In this document: in pieces, positions 9,877-21,397 of the stretch | Layout: every line of letters begins with the position of its first letter | Numbering within the stretch: position 1 is the first letter of the stretch | Notes under the pieces: generated by a model | Told to the model about the DNA's origin: nothing | What the model saw: only the letters and a program-made list of their open reading frames with translations | Database searches by the model: none | Position numbers and translations under genes: made by a program | Origin: Labia minor | Taxonomy: Eukaryota; Arthropoda; Insecta; Dermaptera; Spongiphoridae | Reading direction: 5' to 3' | DNA length: 64,000 nucleotides | NCBI GenBank assembly: GCA_963082975.1 | Contig: OY720350.1 | Location: 14,912,910 to 14,976,909 of the forward strand

Positions 9877-11327
9877 TTTTTAAAAGACAAAAGGACCTTA
9901 AAATATAAATATCAATAATAAAAAAGGATTTCTATATCAAAAACTAAATGCAACAAAAATACCATAAATTCTTATATTTATTACTGACGTTACATATTTC
10001 AAAATAATATATATATATATATATATAAGCTAAAGGTATATATGATATATTTTCGTATCATGGATATCATTGCAAAATTAACTGTTGATTTTTGTTACAT
10101 ATGTCTGTAGAATAAAGAAAGAGATTTTGAAAATTGATAAGCCAAAGGAGGGTCGTTTTTTTCCACTATTCCTCTTCTCCTTTATGTGAATTCTAGTCAA
10201 GACATTGACCTTTACGAAAAATAATAAATTCAAAATAATACTCTGAATAACCAGAAAAGCTGACAACAAAACTCACTTAGAAATTATCATAAGTCATGTA
10301 TCACAAAAAAAATCTCTAGTCTCCAAAATTTAGGTATACATTTCTAAGAAAGTATGAAAATTTATTTGATTTATAAAAATTTTATAAACAAAAGGATACA
10401 TTTATTATTATTTTTATTATTATTAAGAACTCTCTTTGATATTTAGATAATTTAGCGGTTGTTGTTTAATGAGGTACAGAGATTAGAATCAGTATTTTGG
10501 TAAAATAAGAAAATTAAATGATAAACATACAAATAAGTTATTAATTTTGCACCTTTTTAAGAAGAATTTTTTTTTTATATATTGTATAATCAGCGAGTTT
10601 TTTTCAGATACAATGGAAATAATTTTACAAAAAGTGTAAAAATCGTTATGAGACATAAAAAGTCACCAATTTGATAAGATAAATATAAAAAATAAATAAA
10701 TATTACAGATAAAGAATTTTTAGTGGCTGTAAAACAACCTCGATGATTGAAATATTCCCCCTACATTTGATTACAAATCGTTATGATTATGCCTATTCAG
10801 GGCAATGTGTGGTCCTTTCACATTGAAAACATCTCGATAGAATCATAATTTATGAAATAATTCAAGATTTCTTCTTTAATTCATATTAATTAAGCAGTTA
10901 GCAAGTTTTCAGATAAATTATATTTGAATATTTTATTTATTGTGATTCTAAAACACAACATCTCCCAATTGTCAAAGACCAGGAGCAATTAAAATAAAAA
11001 TACCATAATGTATTTAAAATAACCAGTTCATTGATATTTTGGTCTAAGCTGGTTATTGTATAAATTAGCATAGATAAATTTTCAAAAGGTAATGGGGGAA
11101 AAAGGGGGAAAGAAAGGTTGGGTCGATTGTATCCCTCAACTAAGCCATTTGTGTTTCCATGACAACGATTTAGTATCATGACACCCCGTCTATTGGAGGA
11201 GGAGATGTTTTTTTGAAAGGTTCATGGGTAGGTGTCCCGAAAATCAGATAACGAATCACTCTCTAGAGTTAGGTAAGTGAACAGTCAAACTGTACAAGAT
11301 AAAGAAACTAACTAAAAAAAAAAAATA
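9877..11327. other. AT-rich spacer, no gene recognised
   Basis: AT-rich sequence with a (TA)n tract at 10006-10026 and moderately GC-richer patches at 10760-10830 and 11080-11290. The patch ends with a donor-like GTAAGT at 11272. Open frames on the minus strand at 10078-10269 and 10937-11179 have no recognisable domain. Confidence 0.5.
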
Positions 11328-11905
11328 AGCTGGAGTGTCTCCACTTGACTATCTCGCAATGTGAATTGGATTAATTAACATATATTATATTTAAATTAAA
11401 TTTAATTAATTATAAATTATAAGTTAAAATTAATAAATAATATTTATTAAACCAGCGCATTTTTGGCTCTTTGTTGATTGCACCAAGTCACGTGTTGGCG
11501 CGTGAGATTTGCAGTGTTAAAAGATTAATTCTGGTACTTTCAGCGATTCAATCAAGCTGAAATTCTATATATAGCAGTTTTATACAATTTTTAATCATGT
11601 GAAAAACTATCAAACGTATATCTTTATTTTTACGGTAGCTTTAGAGGAAAAAAAATCAAAACGTTGTAGGTAATGACCCTCTTCTGGTTGAGGTACATTT
11701 CTCAAAAGTTGTTAGAAAACTACGAATTTTGAATAATACCCGTATACCAAATTTCGTTATTCTAGCTCAAACCGTTTTTGTGTTATCTTGTCTACATACA
11801 TACACATACATTTTTCTCAACCTTAGTTAAAATGACTCAGGTACCTACAAAACGTATAAAAACATAAAAATCTCGACATCGAAAATTTTTCGAGATAGTA
11901 AAAAA
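11328..11905 (-). mobile_element. HINE-like family A, copy A4
   Basis: Nearly complete. The 3' end at 11328 reads AGCTGGAGTGTCTCCACTTG on the plus strand, followed by the full core. The 5' end reaches CGAGATAGTAAAAA at 11891-11905 but lacks the ATTGCGATCAC segment next to the 5' hairpin. The microsatellite is reduced to a few CATA units near 11800. Confidence 0.8.
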
Positions 11906-12949
11906 GAAAAAAAAATATTTTACTGGAAAATTTAGGGAAACCCTTCAAAATAAATAAAATAAAATAAATGTTTCGTAGTAATATTACTTTATCATTAGTT
12001 TGAAATTAAATTATAGATGGAAGGGTTTCAAGTTACTATAGAATAAATTGAATATTTCCCTTTAAATAGAAATAAGTCCCGTTTCATAGAATCTATTATG
12101 AATATATTCTAGGTGTCCAAACCCTTTCATGTGGATCTGAATGAATTCAAATGTAGAGATTGAACTTGAAAAGGTTTTCTCTTGAAAAATAAAACAACAA
12201 AGGCATATCATTCAACGAATTCACTGATTTAATTATTTCTATAGAATGCAAAAAAAAACACATGTATTCACTATATAAAAAAATACTTCTATTATATGGA
12301 AAATGGAAATTAAAAGTTATTAAATTGAATATTTGAAATGTGATTTTATTGGAAAAATATTTTTTTTTTTATTAAAATTCAGATTAAAAAAAAAATTATT
12401 AATTTTATGCTCTTTAATTTATTTATTTTTTAGGTGAAATGGAAGGGAGATGGAAGGAAATGAAGTTTGAGATATGGAAAGTGGATATGGAAATAAGGAA
12501 TCAAATACGATAATGTAATGATATTCCAGGTGAAAAATAATAAAATAAATTCTCTCTGTATTATCCATTATCCATGAGTAATCCTATAAAATTAAATAAT
12601 TATGTGAAGAAGACAATTTAAAATTAAAACTGTAATTATGATAAAAACATTGAATTATATTATTTTTATGATAATTCTTGAAATAATAATAATAATAATA
12701 ACATAATATCCATAATTAAAATTATTAAAAAAAGTTTCAAAATCAAAATTCATTTAAATTATTTAATTTTAGAAGAATGTTTTGAAAATATTCATAGATT
12801 ATTTAGATTTTACAACAGAGATCCTTGATCCTGAAAATGCCTTGATATTGAAAATTGATTTGATATACTAAATTATGTTGAAGCATTAATCAAATAAATA
12901 TTGAGATTTTTTCATTAATTTAATTTTTTATTTTTTTTAATATTATTAC
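11906..12949. other. AT-rich spacer
   Basis: AT-rich sequence with (AAT)n at about 12687-12702. The first copy of a direct repeat lies at about 12904-12950 (see 13262-13312). No gene recognised. Confidence 0.55.
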
Positions 12950-13229
12950 TCTTGTTCTTCTTAAGGGTGTCGTCTCCGTTTCGGAGTTTGGCTATCATCA
13001 AGACTAGGATAGCCTTAGAAGCTGCCCAGTCATGATGATTTTTCTTGGGAATGTTATTGCGGTGGTTTCCCGTTGCCTTCCGCATGTATAGAACCATGAA
13101 CTGAAAGTTCCTGGAGCCGGAGGCAGCTGATGTTAAATTGAATTTATTAGAAAAATTTGTTCTTAGATGGACTCGAACGCCGACTTAAGTAGAAAATTGC
13201 CATGCTACACTCTCGGCCAAGCTGCCTCC
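12950..13229 (-). mobile_element. tRNA-derived SINE
   Basis: On the minus strand the unit starts at 13229 with GGAGGCAGC. The A-box-like TTGGCCGAGAGTGTAG lies about 10 nt in, and a B box (GCGTTCGAGTCC) about 50 nt in: an RNA polymerase III promoter with tRNA spacing. The tRNA-like head is followed by a body with GGAAGGCAACGGGAAACCAC, a phrase I associate with arthropod tRNA-SINE bodies. It ends in an A-rich tail (AAGAAGAACAAGAGTAATAA). It is not a tRNA gene: no acceptor stem closes. Confidence 0.75.
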
Positions 13230-13233
13230 TTTT

Positions 13234-13320
13234 ATTATATTTCATAAATTAAAAATTTTATTGAAATTTTTTCATTAATTTAATTTTTTTATTTTGTTTT
13301 AATATTATTATATTTCATAA
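13234..13320. repeat. AT-rich direct repeat flanking the SINE
   Basis: About 50 bp beginning TTTTTTCATTAATTTAATTT and ending TTAATATTATTA occurs on both sides of the SINE (12904-12950 and 13262-13312). ATATTTCATAAATTA also occurs twice (13237 and 13308). The repeat is too long for a SINE target duplication. More likely the SINE inserted into a pre-existing tandem duplication. Confidence 0.55.
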
Positions 13321-13407
13321 ATTATAAGTTTTAAGTAAAGTAGTTTTAAGTTTTAAGTCAAAATATAGATATATTTTATTAACAAAATAATATCTTATAA
13401 ATAAAAA

Positions 13408-13660
13408 TGACTTTTGTAATTGCATCACTCAATAACGCCTGGACCAATTTTGACAATTCTTTTTTTAAAATGTTCGTTGAAGTCCAAGGATGGTTTTTCC
13501 GGCGAGAAAAAATCGAATAATTGTCGGGAAAACCCTAAAAACAGCCCTTTTCTTTACATTTTCTTATTGATGACGTCACAGCTAGGGAGGACGAACATTT
13601 GGAATAAAAGTTGTCGCTTATCTGACCTCCCTACCTCCCCGAGAAATTCTCACTAAAAAT
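13408..13660 (+). repeat. Probable dispersed-repeat remnant
   Basis: GC-richer stretch with CATCACTCAATAACGCCTGG and GACCAATTTTGACAATTC, then a purine-rich region ending near 13660. The style (a recipe-like non-coding module) resembles widespread arthropod repeats, but this is the only copy in the window. The 78-codon open frame across it has no recognised domain, so it is not called a gene. Confidence 0.35.
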
Positions 13661-13665
13661 GTTTA

Positions 13666-14237
13666 TAATATTTTTATTTATTAAATCAAACTAAATATTA
13701 TTTTTTATTTCAATATTTTTTTAATGTTAATACAATAATTTTTATTTTATAATCTATAAAATAATTTAATTATTTTAAAAAACGGCGGTCTTCATTTTTT
13801 TTACTCTCTACTGACTGTGACTGTAAGGATGATCTGTGCTGTGAATCCCTTCCTTCTCAGTGTCGAATAGAAATAGATGATATTACTTGGATAAATTTTT
13901 AAGATAATTAATTAATTTTATCAAATAAATATCTAATTATTTTCAGGTAATTTTATATATATTTTAATATTATTATTATAGTTTTAATTTTTTTAAGTAA
14001 TTTCTTTTTATTTTAATTTTTATATTTAAGCTAAATATCATTTAATATTTTTTAAATTTATTAATTTAATTAAATACATTTGTTTAAAATTGTTTTTCAT
14101 AATATCAAATAGTTAGAATTTCTATTTAAAACGTTTTATTTATTTAATTTAATTTTATTTATTTTTTGATCATTTTATTTGTATTTTTATATTAATAATT
14201 GTTTTTTTTAGATAATTTAAAACATTTCGATTGCCTT
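13666..14237. other. AT-rich spacer
   Basis: Poly-T-rich sequence; TCAAATAAATATCTAATTAT with CAGGTAA recurs at 13919 and 14679, a short local duplication. No gene recognised. Confidence 0.5.
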
Positions 14238-14626
14238 TTTTACCGACCGACGATAGTAAGGGAGGTATTGTTTTCACACCAAATTTCACATGAGGAGATT
14301 TTTTTACATATCACCACGAATGTATTGGTTTTATCCTCGGGAAAAATCATCTTCATTATGTTTTTCATAATTTAAAATTATATGACGTCACCCAGCCCTT
14401 CATGACGTCACAGCCTCCTTATTATAATCACGGGCAACGCCGACTACTTCAGCTATATATTATAAATAAAATAAAAATAAAAATATTTATGTTCTATCCA
14501 TATCTGTTTTTTATTACATTAATAGATATATTAAAATTATTTGAAATTGTTTCTGTAGCTGGAAATTAATTTATTTCAAACCGTCGGTCGGTTCAGACCT
14601 GGCTACAGGTCAACTTATTACTTGAT
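14238..14626 (+). mobile_element. HINE-like family B, copy B1 (internally deleted)
   Basis: Starts after poly-T with ACCGACCGACGATAG and ends ACCGTCGGTCGGTTC, then a hairpin built from CCTG/CAGG, then CAACTT|AT. It lacks the middle (GACG microsatellite and GAAATTTGGTA core): the first 5' monomer is fused to the second through their shared CACACCAAATTTCACATG. Length is 389 bp against about 620 bp for the full unit. Confidence 0.8.
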
Positions 14627-14925
14627 TAATTTTGAATTTTGATTTTATTTATTTATTTACTTAAAAATTTAATTTTATTAAATAAATATCTAATTATTTT
14701 CAGGTAAGTTTATATATTTTTTATTTTTTAATCTCATTATGCTAGCTAAAATTGTTTGTTTGTATTAATGGTTTCGAGGCAGGAAAAGTGATGGGGTTTG
14801 AAATTAATAAATTAATTGAAAATAAATAGTATCAGAGCGAATAATATTTGCAAAGAATTTAAATCGAGGTTGCAATCGGGAAATTATTATCAAAGGGGAT
14901 CAAAATTAAAATATATAAAACAATT
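14627..14925. other. AT-rich spacer
   Basis: AT-rich unique sequence; nothing recognised apart from the short duplicated phrase near 14680. Confidence 0.5.
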
Positions 14926-15322
14926 ATTTTTTCTGTTGTATTATATGGGTGGGAGGCATGGTCTATAACCCTGGGAGATGAGAGTAGATTCAGAGTATTT
15001 GAGAAAAGGATTCTTCCCAAGATTTATGGGCCAAAGAAAGATGAGGACACCGGGGAATAGCGGAGACTGCATAACAAGGAATTGCATGACCTCTATGCAT
15101 CTCTAGATATAGGTTATAAAATAGAGAAGGCTGGGTTCGGCAGGGCACATGGCTAGAATGGGAGAGGAAAAATATATTGGTGGGGAGTTCGATTGGAAAA
15201 CGTCCGTGTGGAAGACCAATTGTGAACAGGGAGGACATTGTAGTAAGGAACGTTAGAGAAATGGGACAGGGTAGGAGTTATAGTTAGATGGTTATAGCTC
15301 AGAATAGGGACACTCGGGGGGG
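14926..15322 (+). pseudogene. LINE ORF2 C-terminal remnant
   Basis: Degenerate plus-strand reading frame of a non-LTR retrotransposon, downstream of the reverse transcriptase domain. It reads VVLYGWEAWSITLGDESRF, then RVFEKRILPKIYGPKKDEDT with a stop where GEW is expected, and then LHNKELHDLYASLDI. The family pattern is LYGxExW(T/S)(L)(T/S)xxDExRxRVFExxILRKIYGP. Shifted frames follow with an ARM-type (GHVARM) segment and a VAQNRDT end. The same region recurs on the minus strand at 37640-37773, 42290-42590 and 63797-64000. The clade is not assigned. Confidence 0.85.
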
Positions 15323-15382
15323 TACAGGGGGCGGAGCCCCCGTCTAGGTGTGGAGAGCGCCGAAGGCGCTCGGAGCAGCTAG
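15323..15382 (+). other. Two GC-rich perfect hairpins ending in CTAG
   Basis: Sudden GC-rich patch. Stem 1 is GGGGGC/GCCCCC with loop GGA (15327-15341). Stem 2 is GAGCGCC/GGCGCTC with loop GAA (15355-15371), followed 7 nt later by CTAG (15379-15382) and T. A hairpin shortly before CTAG is the canonical Helitron 3' terminus, so this may be one. Alternatively it is part of the 3' region of the LINE it abuts. No Helitron 5' end was identified. Confidence 0.4.
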
Positions 15383-15645
15383 TAATAAATAAAATTTAGT
15401 TAGAAAAATATATACTTATAGATGAAAATAAACATATATTCTAAACTTAAATAATTTATAGAGAAAACTTCAATTTTAAAATATTTGTTTGTTTTTTTTA
15501 GATAAAATACTATAGAAGTATGTATATTATAAGTATATTATTTTCTGTAAAATATAAATCCTATTATTTATTAAGAAAAATTATAAAATATAAAAATTAA
15601 ATAGAAATTGAAATTTTTTCATAGGTAATTTGAGTCTTTTGCGAA
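15383..15645. other. AT-rich spacer
   Basis: AT-rich unique sequence; nothing recognised. Confidence 0.5.
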
Positions 15646-15707
15646 TGTTGCATATAAGTGTAAGTTGTTTTGGTTGGGAGAGTACTTGTGGACGACCTGA
15701 GCTGGTG

Positions 15708-15815
15708 TTATGTGGGTGCGGTGTAGTTCGGGACCTGAAGGTATAGAGACAGAGACGGAGGCCTGCGCAGCTGACCTACATCAGTCCGCTTCAATACATC
15801 TAAATCAGACTCCAT
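15708..15815 (-). CDS. Candidate small ORF or first exon in GC-rich islet
   Basis: 15646-15830 is a GC-rich islet unlike its surroundings. On the minus strand an ATG at 15815 (G at -3, G at +4) opens a 35-codon frame, MESDLDVLKRTDVGQLRRPP and on to YTAPT. Within it, a pyrimidine-rich tract ending CTATACCTTCAG could be a splice acceptor; the sequence after it is also open in another frame for about 40 codons. Several exon models are therefore possible and none is recognised. It may be a first exon, a decayed element or non-coding regulatory DNA. Confidence 0.2.
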   Translation of the reverse strand: MESDLDVLKRTDVGQLRRPPSLSLYLQVPNYTAPT

Positions 15816-15830
15816 TTCACTTGGCAAATC

Positions 15831-16200
15831 AAGTTTATAAACAGCCAAGTGCACATTAATGATGAATCTAGACATGATCGCGTGAAGATTAATCTCGATT
15901 CTATTTCAAGAAAATAAAAAAAAAAAAAAAATTCTTTAAAATACCCAAAGAGAAGTTAAATTGTATCTAATAATTTCTCTAATTTTCCTTAATACAGACA
16001 TATTTTGAATATATATATATATATGTATATAATTGATAATTTATAGTCGAATATAAAATAAATATTTAATGAATGTCACGTGTCAAATAAATTAAAATTA
16101 TCTTTCAAATATAAAAAGCATTTTATTGAAAGGCAAGTGCATTGAAATCTTATTTTACTTTCTCTTATATATATATAGCTACCAACCTAATTAAAAATAC

Positions 16201-16232
<32 letters not shown>

Positions 16233-17685
16233 TAAATTAAATTTATATGATTAACTTAAAAGGCGATAGTAGATTTTAATGTAAAAGAGTTTTGAGTATC
16301 CTCTATTTAAAAAAAAAGTAAATAATAAAGTAAATATTTGTTCAAATTAACATCTCAAAATTCTTCGGTTTAAAATAGAAAACTAAATTTATTTACAAGA
16401 ATTTGAAGAAAATTGAAACTGGAATTTATTTTCATAATAGACTAGACTTTAGCAAAACTATAAATTTAATACGTAAGAAATTAATTCAATTATGGATCAT
16501 TAGTTTATATTATATATTTTAATTTATATGAATATATATATATATATATAATGATAGACCCCAAATTCCCCATTCCTATGTTAATTGATTTTCAACCTTA
16601 AACTATTCATCGAGGACTAGAATGTATCCTTAAAGATGATCTTGTCATATTTTTATTTCATTTAACTTACAAATCTGAATGGCATAATTTAATGTTCCAA
16701 AAACTGTTTGAGAGAATAATTGTGAAATTTTACATTTTTATTATATTATTTCATTATTCTGAATTTTTTAGGCAACCAATTCAGAAACAATAAATAGATT
16801 AATAGATAATGTACAGGTAAGGAAAATAACTAAAAATACCAAATTGTCATGATTGAATGAAAACATTTACCAATTGGAGGAATATGGCTATTGCCACAAA
16901 TAATTTTTAGTATAATTCAGAGAAAGAGCAAAATTATATCTCATATATTATATATTTTAATTTCTATGAATTAATTCTATTCATCAAATAAATGTGTCAC
17001 ATGTTAATTAAATATTATTTAATTTACTTAACATTACTTATTTTAGTTAATAAACAAAAAGTAATTAATTAATAAAAGCATTTCAAGAAATGGATTAATA
17101 AAAATTCATTCTTTAATTAATTTTGGCCTTTAAATATTTCATAATTTTTATTTTTAAACTGTAATTAAAAAAGAATTCATTGAAAATAATAGAAAGTGTG
17201 TTATTTGTTGTTATGATGTATTATTTTAAAAGGAATAATACTATATATTTCTGTATTCTATTACTTACTAACAAACGCCGTAATGACAAGTTTAAAAAAT
17301 TCTAAGTAATAGGAAAAAGCAAATTTAATTATATCTTTTACTAATTATCTATTGCATTAATTAATTAAAATTTACTATCGTGAACATCAACACGCCCAAG
17401 AATATATTAAGCAAAAAAATTAACAAAATCGATCTCATTATTAGGAAAATTGATCATAATTAGAAAATAGAACCAATAACATTAATTAATTTAAGGGATC
17501 AAATTGATTATTATTATACTAATATAAATAATTAATGCATTTGATATATAATTGATTAAAATAAAAAAATTATATTTCTAAGATATATACAGGTATAACA
17601 GGTTGTTACGAATAAGATGAGAGATAAAAGAGAAAAGTTTATAACATATTATATATACCAATAAGTATTTATATGAAATATCTTT
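15831..17685. other. AT-rich spacer with TA microsatellites
   Basis: Nearly 1.9 kb of AT-rich DNA with (TA)n tracts at about 16009-16028, 16202-16230 and 16532-16550. No gene, RNA or repeat shared with other parts of the window. Confidence 0.6.
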
Positions 17686-17693
17686 AGTTAGAG

Positions 17694-17982
17694 CAGTGAT
17701 TCTCAAACTTTTTTTTTACCGCGGCACACTTTTAACGGTTTAAAAATTTGGCGGCACAAAAAGAAAAAGATAAGTGTAGAAGTTTACCATATTGAAAAAA
17801 GTGGTCCCAAAAACGGTTTGAAAAAATTTAGAAAAAAAGTCCGAAATGTTTAAGAACCTAGTCCCAAAAACGTTTTACCTTTATTTTTAGTACCAAATTG
17901 AAAAAATTTTGAAAAAAAAAGTTTTTAGAAAAGTTTGTTTTTGAGTCTCGTAATCTCGCGGCACAGTGGTTGAGAATCACTC
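17694..17982. mobile_element. hAT MITE with 8-bp target duplication
   Basis: A 289-bp non-coding element with termini CAGTGATTCTCAAAC and GTTGAGAATCACTC. The direct 8-bp flanks are AGTTAGAG (17686-17693) and AGTTAGAA (17983-17990). ACCGCGGCACACTTTTAA and TGGCGGCACA link it to the sister copy at 30436-30725. The CAGTGxTTCTCAA terminus is characteristic of the hAT group that includes Charlie and SPIN elements. Confidence 0.88.
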
Positions 17983-17990
17983 AGTTAGAA

Positions 17991-18605
17991 AGACCAATAG
18001 AAAAATTTAATATCGTATTTATTTTAAGAAGCCGGAAATATACATTATAAGTAGTGTTAATGAAAATTGGCATATGTTTAATGTTAACACTAATTTTTAT
18101 AGGTTTACATATAATATAATAATTATTTATTTATTTATTTATTCAAGAGATATTTATTTAATTAAATGATTGCGATCTATTCTATTCTAAAAATAGAAAT
18201 ATGAATAAGTGAAAAAGATTTTAGAAAAGTTTGTTTTTGTAATTGAGAAAAAATAACATATGTTATTAGTTAAGTGTGAGATTAACAAATCGTAGTTTAA
18301 GATAGAAATATTTATCAAGAGATTTTATTCTATTGATGATTTTGTTGGTATATAAATAGAAAATTTCAATAGATCTAAAAGAATTATAAATTTATTATGG
18401 GAATTATGATGAATTTATTAGAAGAGAATATTTATTATAAATATTTATTATAAATTATAGAAATTAATATGACGTATCATTTAGAAATTTGACAAATTAA
18501 TATTTTAAATAAATTAGTAGAAACTAAAATTATTATCTCACAAGTTTAAAAACAAAATATTTATTAATCTAAATACAATTAAATATGTCAGAGTCAAAAT
18601 GAATA
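17991..18605. other. AT-rich spacer
   Basis: AT-rich sequence with a short (TTTA)n tract near 18125-18142; no gene recognised. Confidence 0.6.
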
Positions 18606-19120
18606 AGCTGGAGTGTCTCCACTCGACTATCTCGCAAATTTGATATGGATTAATTAAAATATATTATATTTAAATTAAATTTAATTAATTATAAATTAAT
18701 CTTAATAAATAATATTTATTAAATCTGCGCAGGTTTGGCTCTTTGTTGATGGTACCACGTCACGTGCTGGCGCGTGATTTGCAGTCGTGTTAAAAAATTA
18801 AACATATATCTTTATTTTTACGGTCACTTTAGAGTTTAGAGGAAAAAAGAATCAAAACGTTGACCCTCTTCCGGTTGAGCTATATTTCTCAAAAGTTGAT
18901 AGAAACCTACGAATTTTGAATTATTCCCGTATATCAAATTTCATTATTCTAGCACAAACCGTTTTTGCGTAATCTTGTCTACATACATACACAAATACAC
19001 ACACAGAGATAGATATTTTTCTCAACCTTAGTGAAATTGATTCAGGAACCTTCAAAACGTATAAAAACATCAAAATCTTAACATTGAAAATTTTCGTGAT
19101 CTCTGGCGAGATAGTAAAAA
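18606..19120 (-). mobile_element. HINE-like family A, copy A5
   Basis: Complete at both ends: hairpin-bearing 3' end at 18606, 5' end GGCGAGATAGTAAAAA at 19106-19120. About 100 bp are deleted in the middle (after GATTTGCAGTCGTG). It also shows a variant 5' region (GTGATCTCTGGCGAG, without the usual extra TATTGC segment) shared only with copy A7, which links the two loci. Confidence 0.82.
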
Positions 19121-19430
19121 TTACAATTAAAATCTGAAGGTCCATACAAATGAAAATATTGGAATTAAAATAACTTCTTAAATTAAATAATTAATAAATT
19201 TGGAGGTTGAATTAATAAAAAGAATCTCTTATTAATTAGTTATTCATACAAAAAGAATTACGCATTGTTTTAAAAATAATTGCATATCATTACTAATTTT
19301 AGTCAATTTTAAAATTTTTATAAGAAAAGTCTTTTTCTTTTATATATTTATTACTTTCACTATCTAAAATTTATATAGATACACCTAAAACATATTATTT
19401 GTTTAAATTAGTAAAAAAATATCTACATCA
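19121..19430. repeat. Duplicated block, inverted partner at 27155-27455
   Basis: Unique-looking AT-rich sequence (CTGAAGGTCCATACAAATG, then AAAAGAATCTCTTATTAATT and so on) that reappears in inverted orientation at 27155-27455 with only a few differences. In both places it touches the 5' end of a family A element, so the A copy and its flank were duplicated together. Confidence 0.85.
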
Positions 19431-19783
19431 AACAAAATAAATGATGTCATTTGCAAATATTTCGTCATAAATTGTTAAATATCTCTTTTTAAAAAGATTT
19501 ATTCATTCAGTCAAAATTTAGTGAGTAAATGTTAACAATTCTAACCTAAATATGCTAATTTTAATCCTAAATAGTTTCCTTTAGAATCTTTTTTTAACAT
19601 TATTTAATAGAATTGATAAACTTTAAACAGCTTCTTACTTAGGGAAAAAGTTGTATTATTATTAAAATATTATCTAAAATAATATATACATATTATAGTA
19701 AAGAAAAAATATATTTTAATTATATATAACAAATATAAATATCGAATAATAAATAATCTTAGTTACTTAATTATTTTCTTTTT
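19431..19783. other. AT-rich spacer
   Basis: AT-rich sequence; nothing recognised. Confidence 0.55.
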
Positions 19784-19914
19784 ACTTTCCCGCATACTTC
19801 GTATAAGGGAAGTATTGGAATCGTCAAAAATTTCGACTTCGAGATTTCGATAGATCTTGACGTTTTAGACCTCCCTGAGTCGGAAAATACCATTTTTCGA
19901 ATTATGTCTGTGTG

Positions 19915-19945
<31 letters not shown>

Positions 19946-20389
19946 TGTCTGTGAGCAAATTTACTCAAAAACTAATCAAGCTAGGACTTCGAAATTTGGT
20001 ACACCGATATTATTCACAGTTTGTAGATTTCTATCAAAATTTCGTCAAAATCGGTTAACCGGAAGTGGTACTTTACCTACAATGGTTGCGTTTACCTTTC
20101 AAGTAAAGTACCAGTTTGCTTCGAGATATTTGCTTCCTATTTTGTATATAGATTTAAAAATATGAAAAAAATTCAGATACCAAATTTCATCATGATCTGA
20201 CTACCGGAAGTGACATTTTACCTATACAAGTAGCGTTAGGTGTAAATTATAAATATATATAATAGTGTTAAACCATTTTACTTTATAATTTAAATTAATT
20301 AGTTTGTTTATTTTTATTGTTGTTAAAACATAATAATAATAACCTAATTACCTATTTATATGCGGGAAAGTCTAGGGGAGGACACTCCA
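19784..20389 (+). mobile_element. HINE-like family C, copy C1 (full length)
   Basis: Starts after poly-T with ACTTTCCCGCATACTTCG. It runs through a core related to that of family A (AATTTCGACTTCGAGATTT, a (TATG)n tract at 19914-19944, GAAATTTGGTACACC, AACCGGAAGTGGTACTTTAC). It ends with the inverted copy TATGCGGGAAAGT, then a small hairpin (GGGGAGGACACTCC). The overlapping open frames of 65 and 81 codons are microsatellite artefacts. Only this copy and C2 (56301-57398) occur here. Confidence 0.82.
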
Positions 20390-21395
20390 GAATTTTAAAA
20401 TTATAAACGTACATATAAATATATATATACCTTTAAAATTCAAAATAATTTAAATGAAATAAACTAAATAATAACGAATAATCTAAATTGAATTATACCA
20501 CCAAAGAAAAAATTAAAATAAATAATTATATAGTATACGCATGTTTTGAATTTATTTATTTTTGTAGCTTCACTCTATATTTAGGCTGAAAGCTGAATAT
20601 TGGTTCTTTATAAAATCAATACCAACCTTTAGTTTAATTCTATAAATTAGTCAAATTATAATATTTTTAGAATTATTTTCTTTCTTTTAACATTTTAATA
20701 TCATACACTAAATTTATGTATTATAAATAAATGAGACAATAAATTTAAGAATTAAAAAAAAAATATTCAAATTGATTACGAAAGAAGCGGATTTTATAAA
20801 AAAATAATTGTATAATAAGATTAAAATTGATATGTATAAAATTATTATAATTAATAATAAATTGTAAGAAAATGTAAAACAATTAGTGAACAATAGGAGT
20901 CGAAAATATGAAGGAAGTCTTTGGTGTATTCTTGAAATTGAAATACTGAAAAGAATGCGGAAAATAATAGTTTTGCTTAAAAATAATCATATGATAAAAT
21001 TATTGTACTATTAACTGTAATATCAGTATTTTTTCTAATCTTCATAAAATCTATACTTTGAAAGTGAATAAATAATTTATTTTACATATAAATATATATA
21101 TATATATATAACTTGAATATTTTTATAGTTTACTTTTCAAATCTCAATTATAAAATTGATGCTAAGAAAATAAATTAGAAGGAATTAACAATACAGACTA
21201 TACCATATATATAGGTTTTAAAGATGGTTATAACATTCTAATGATAAATATGTTTTTAAAAGGTTTAACATTCTTAATTAATTTTTCATTTATATTCATT
21301 AATAATGTGTAGAATATATTTTTTCAGTTTAATCATAAATATAAGATAAAAAAAAATTATCAATGTGAAAAATATCAAATCCACTAAAATATACA
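20390..21395. other. AT-rich spacer
   Basis: About 1 kb of AT-rich DNA with a (TA)n tract at 21090-21110; no gene or shared repeat recognised. Confidence 0.6.
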
Positions 21396-21397
21396 TA

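Noticed and set aside
12950..13229. tRNA gene (A and B boxes present)
   Set aside because: The boxes are there, but no acceptor stem pairs and a SINE body with A-rich tail follows, so it is a tRNA-derived SINE.
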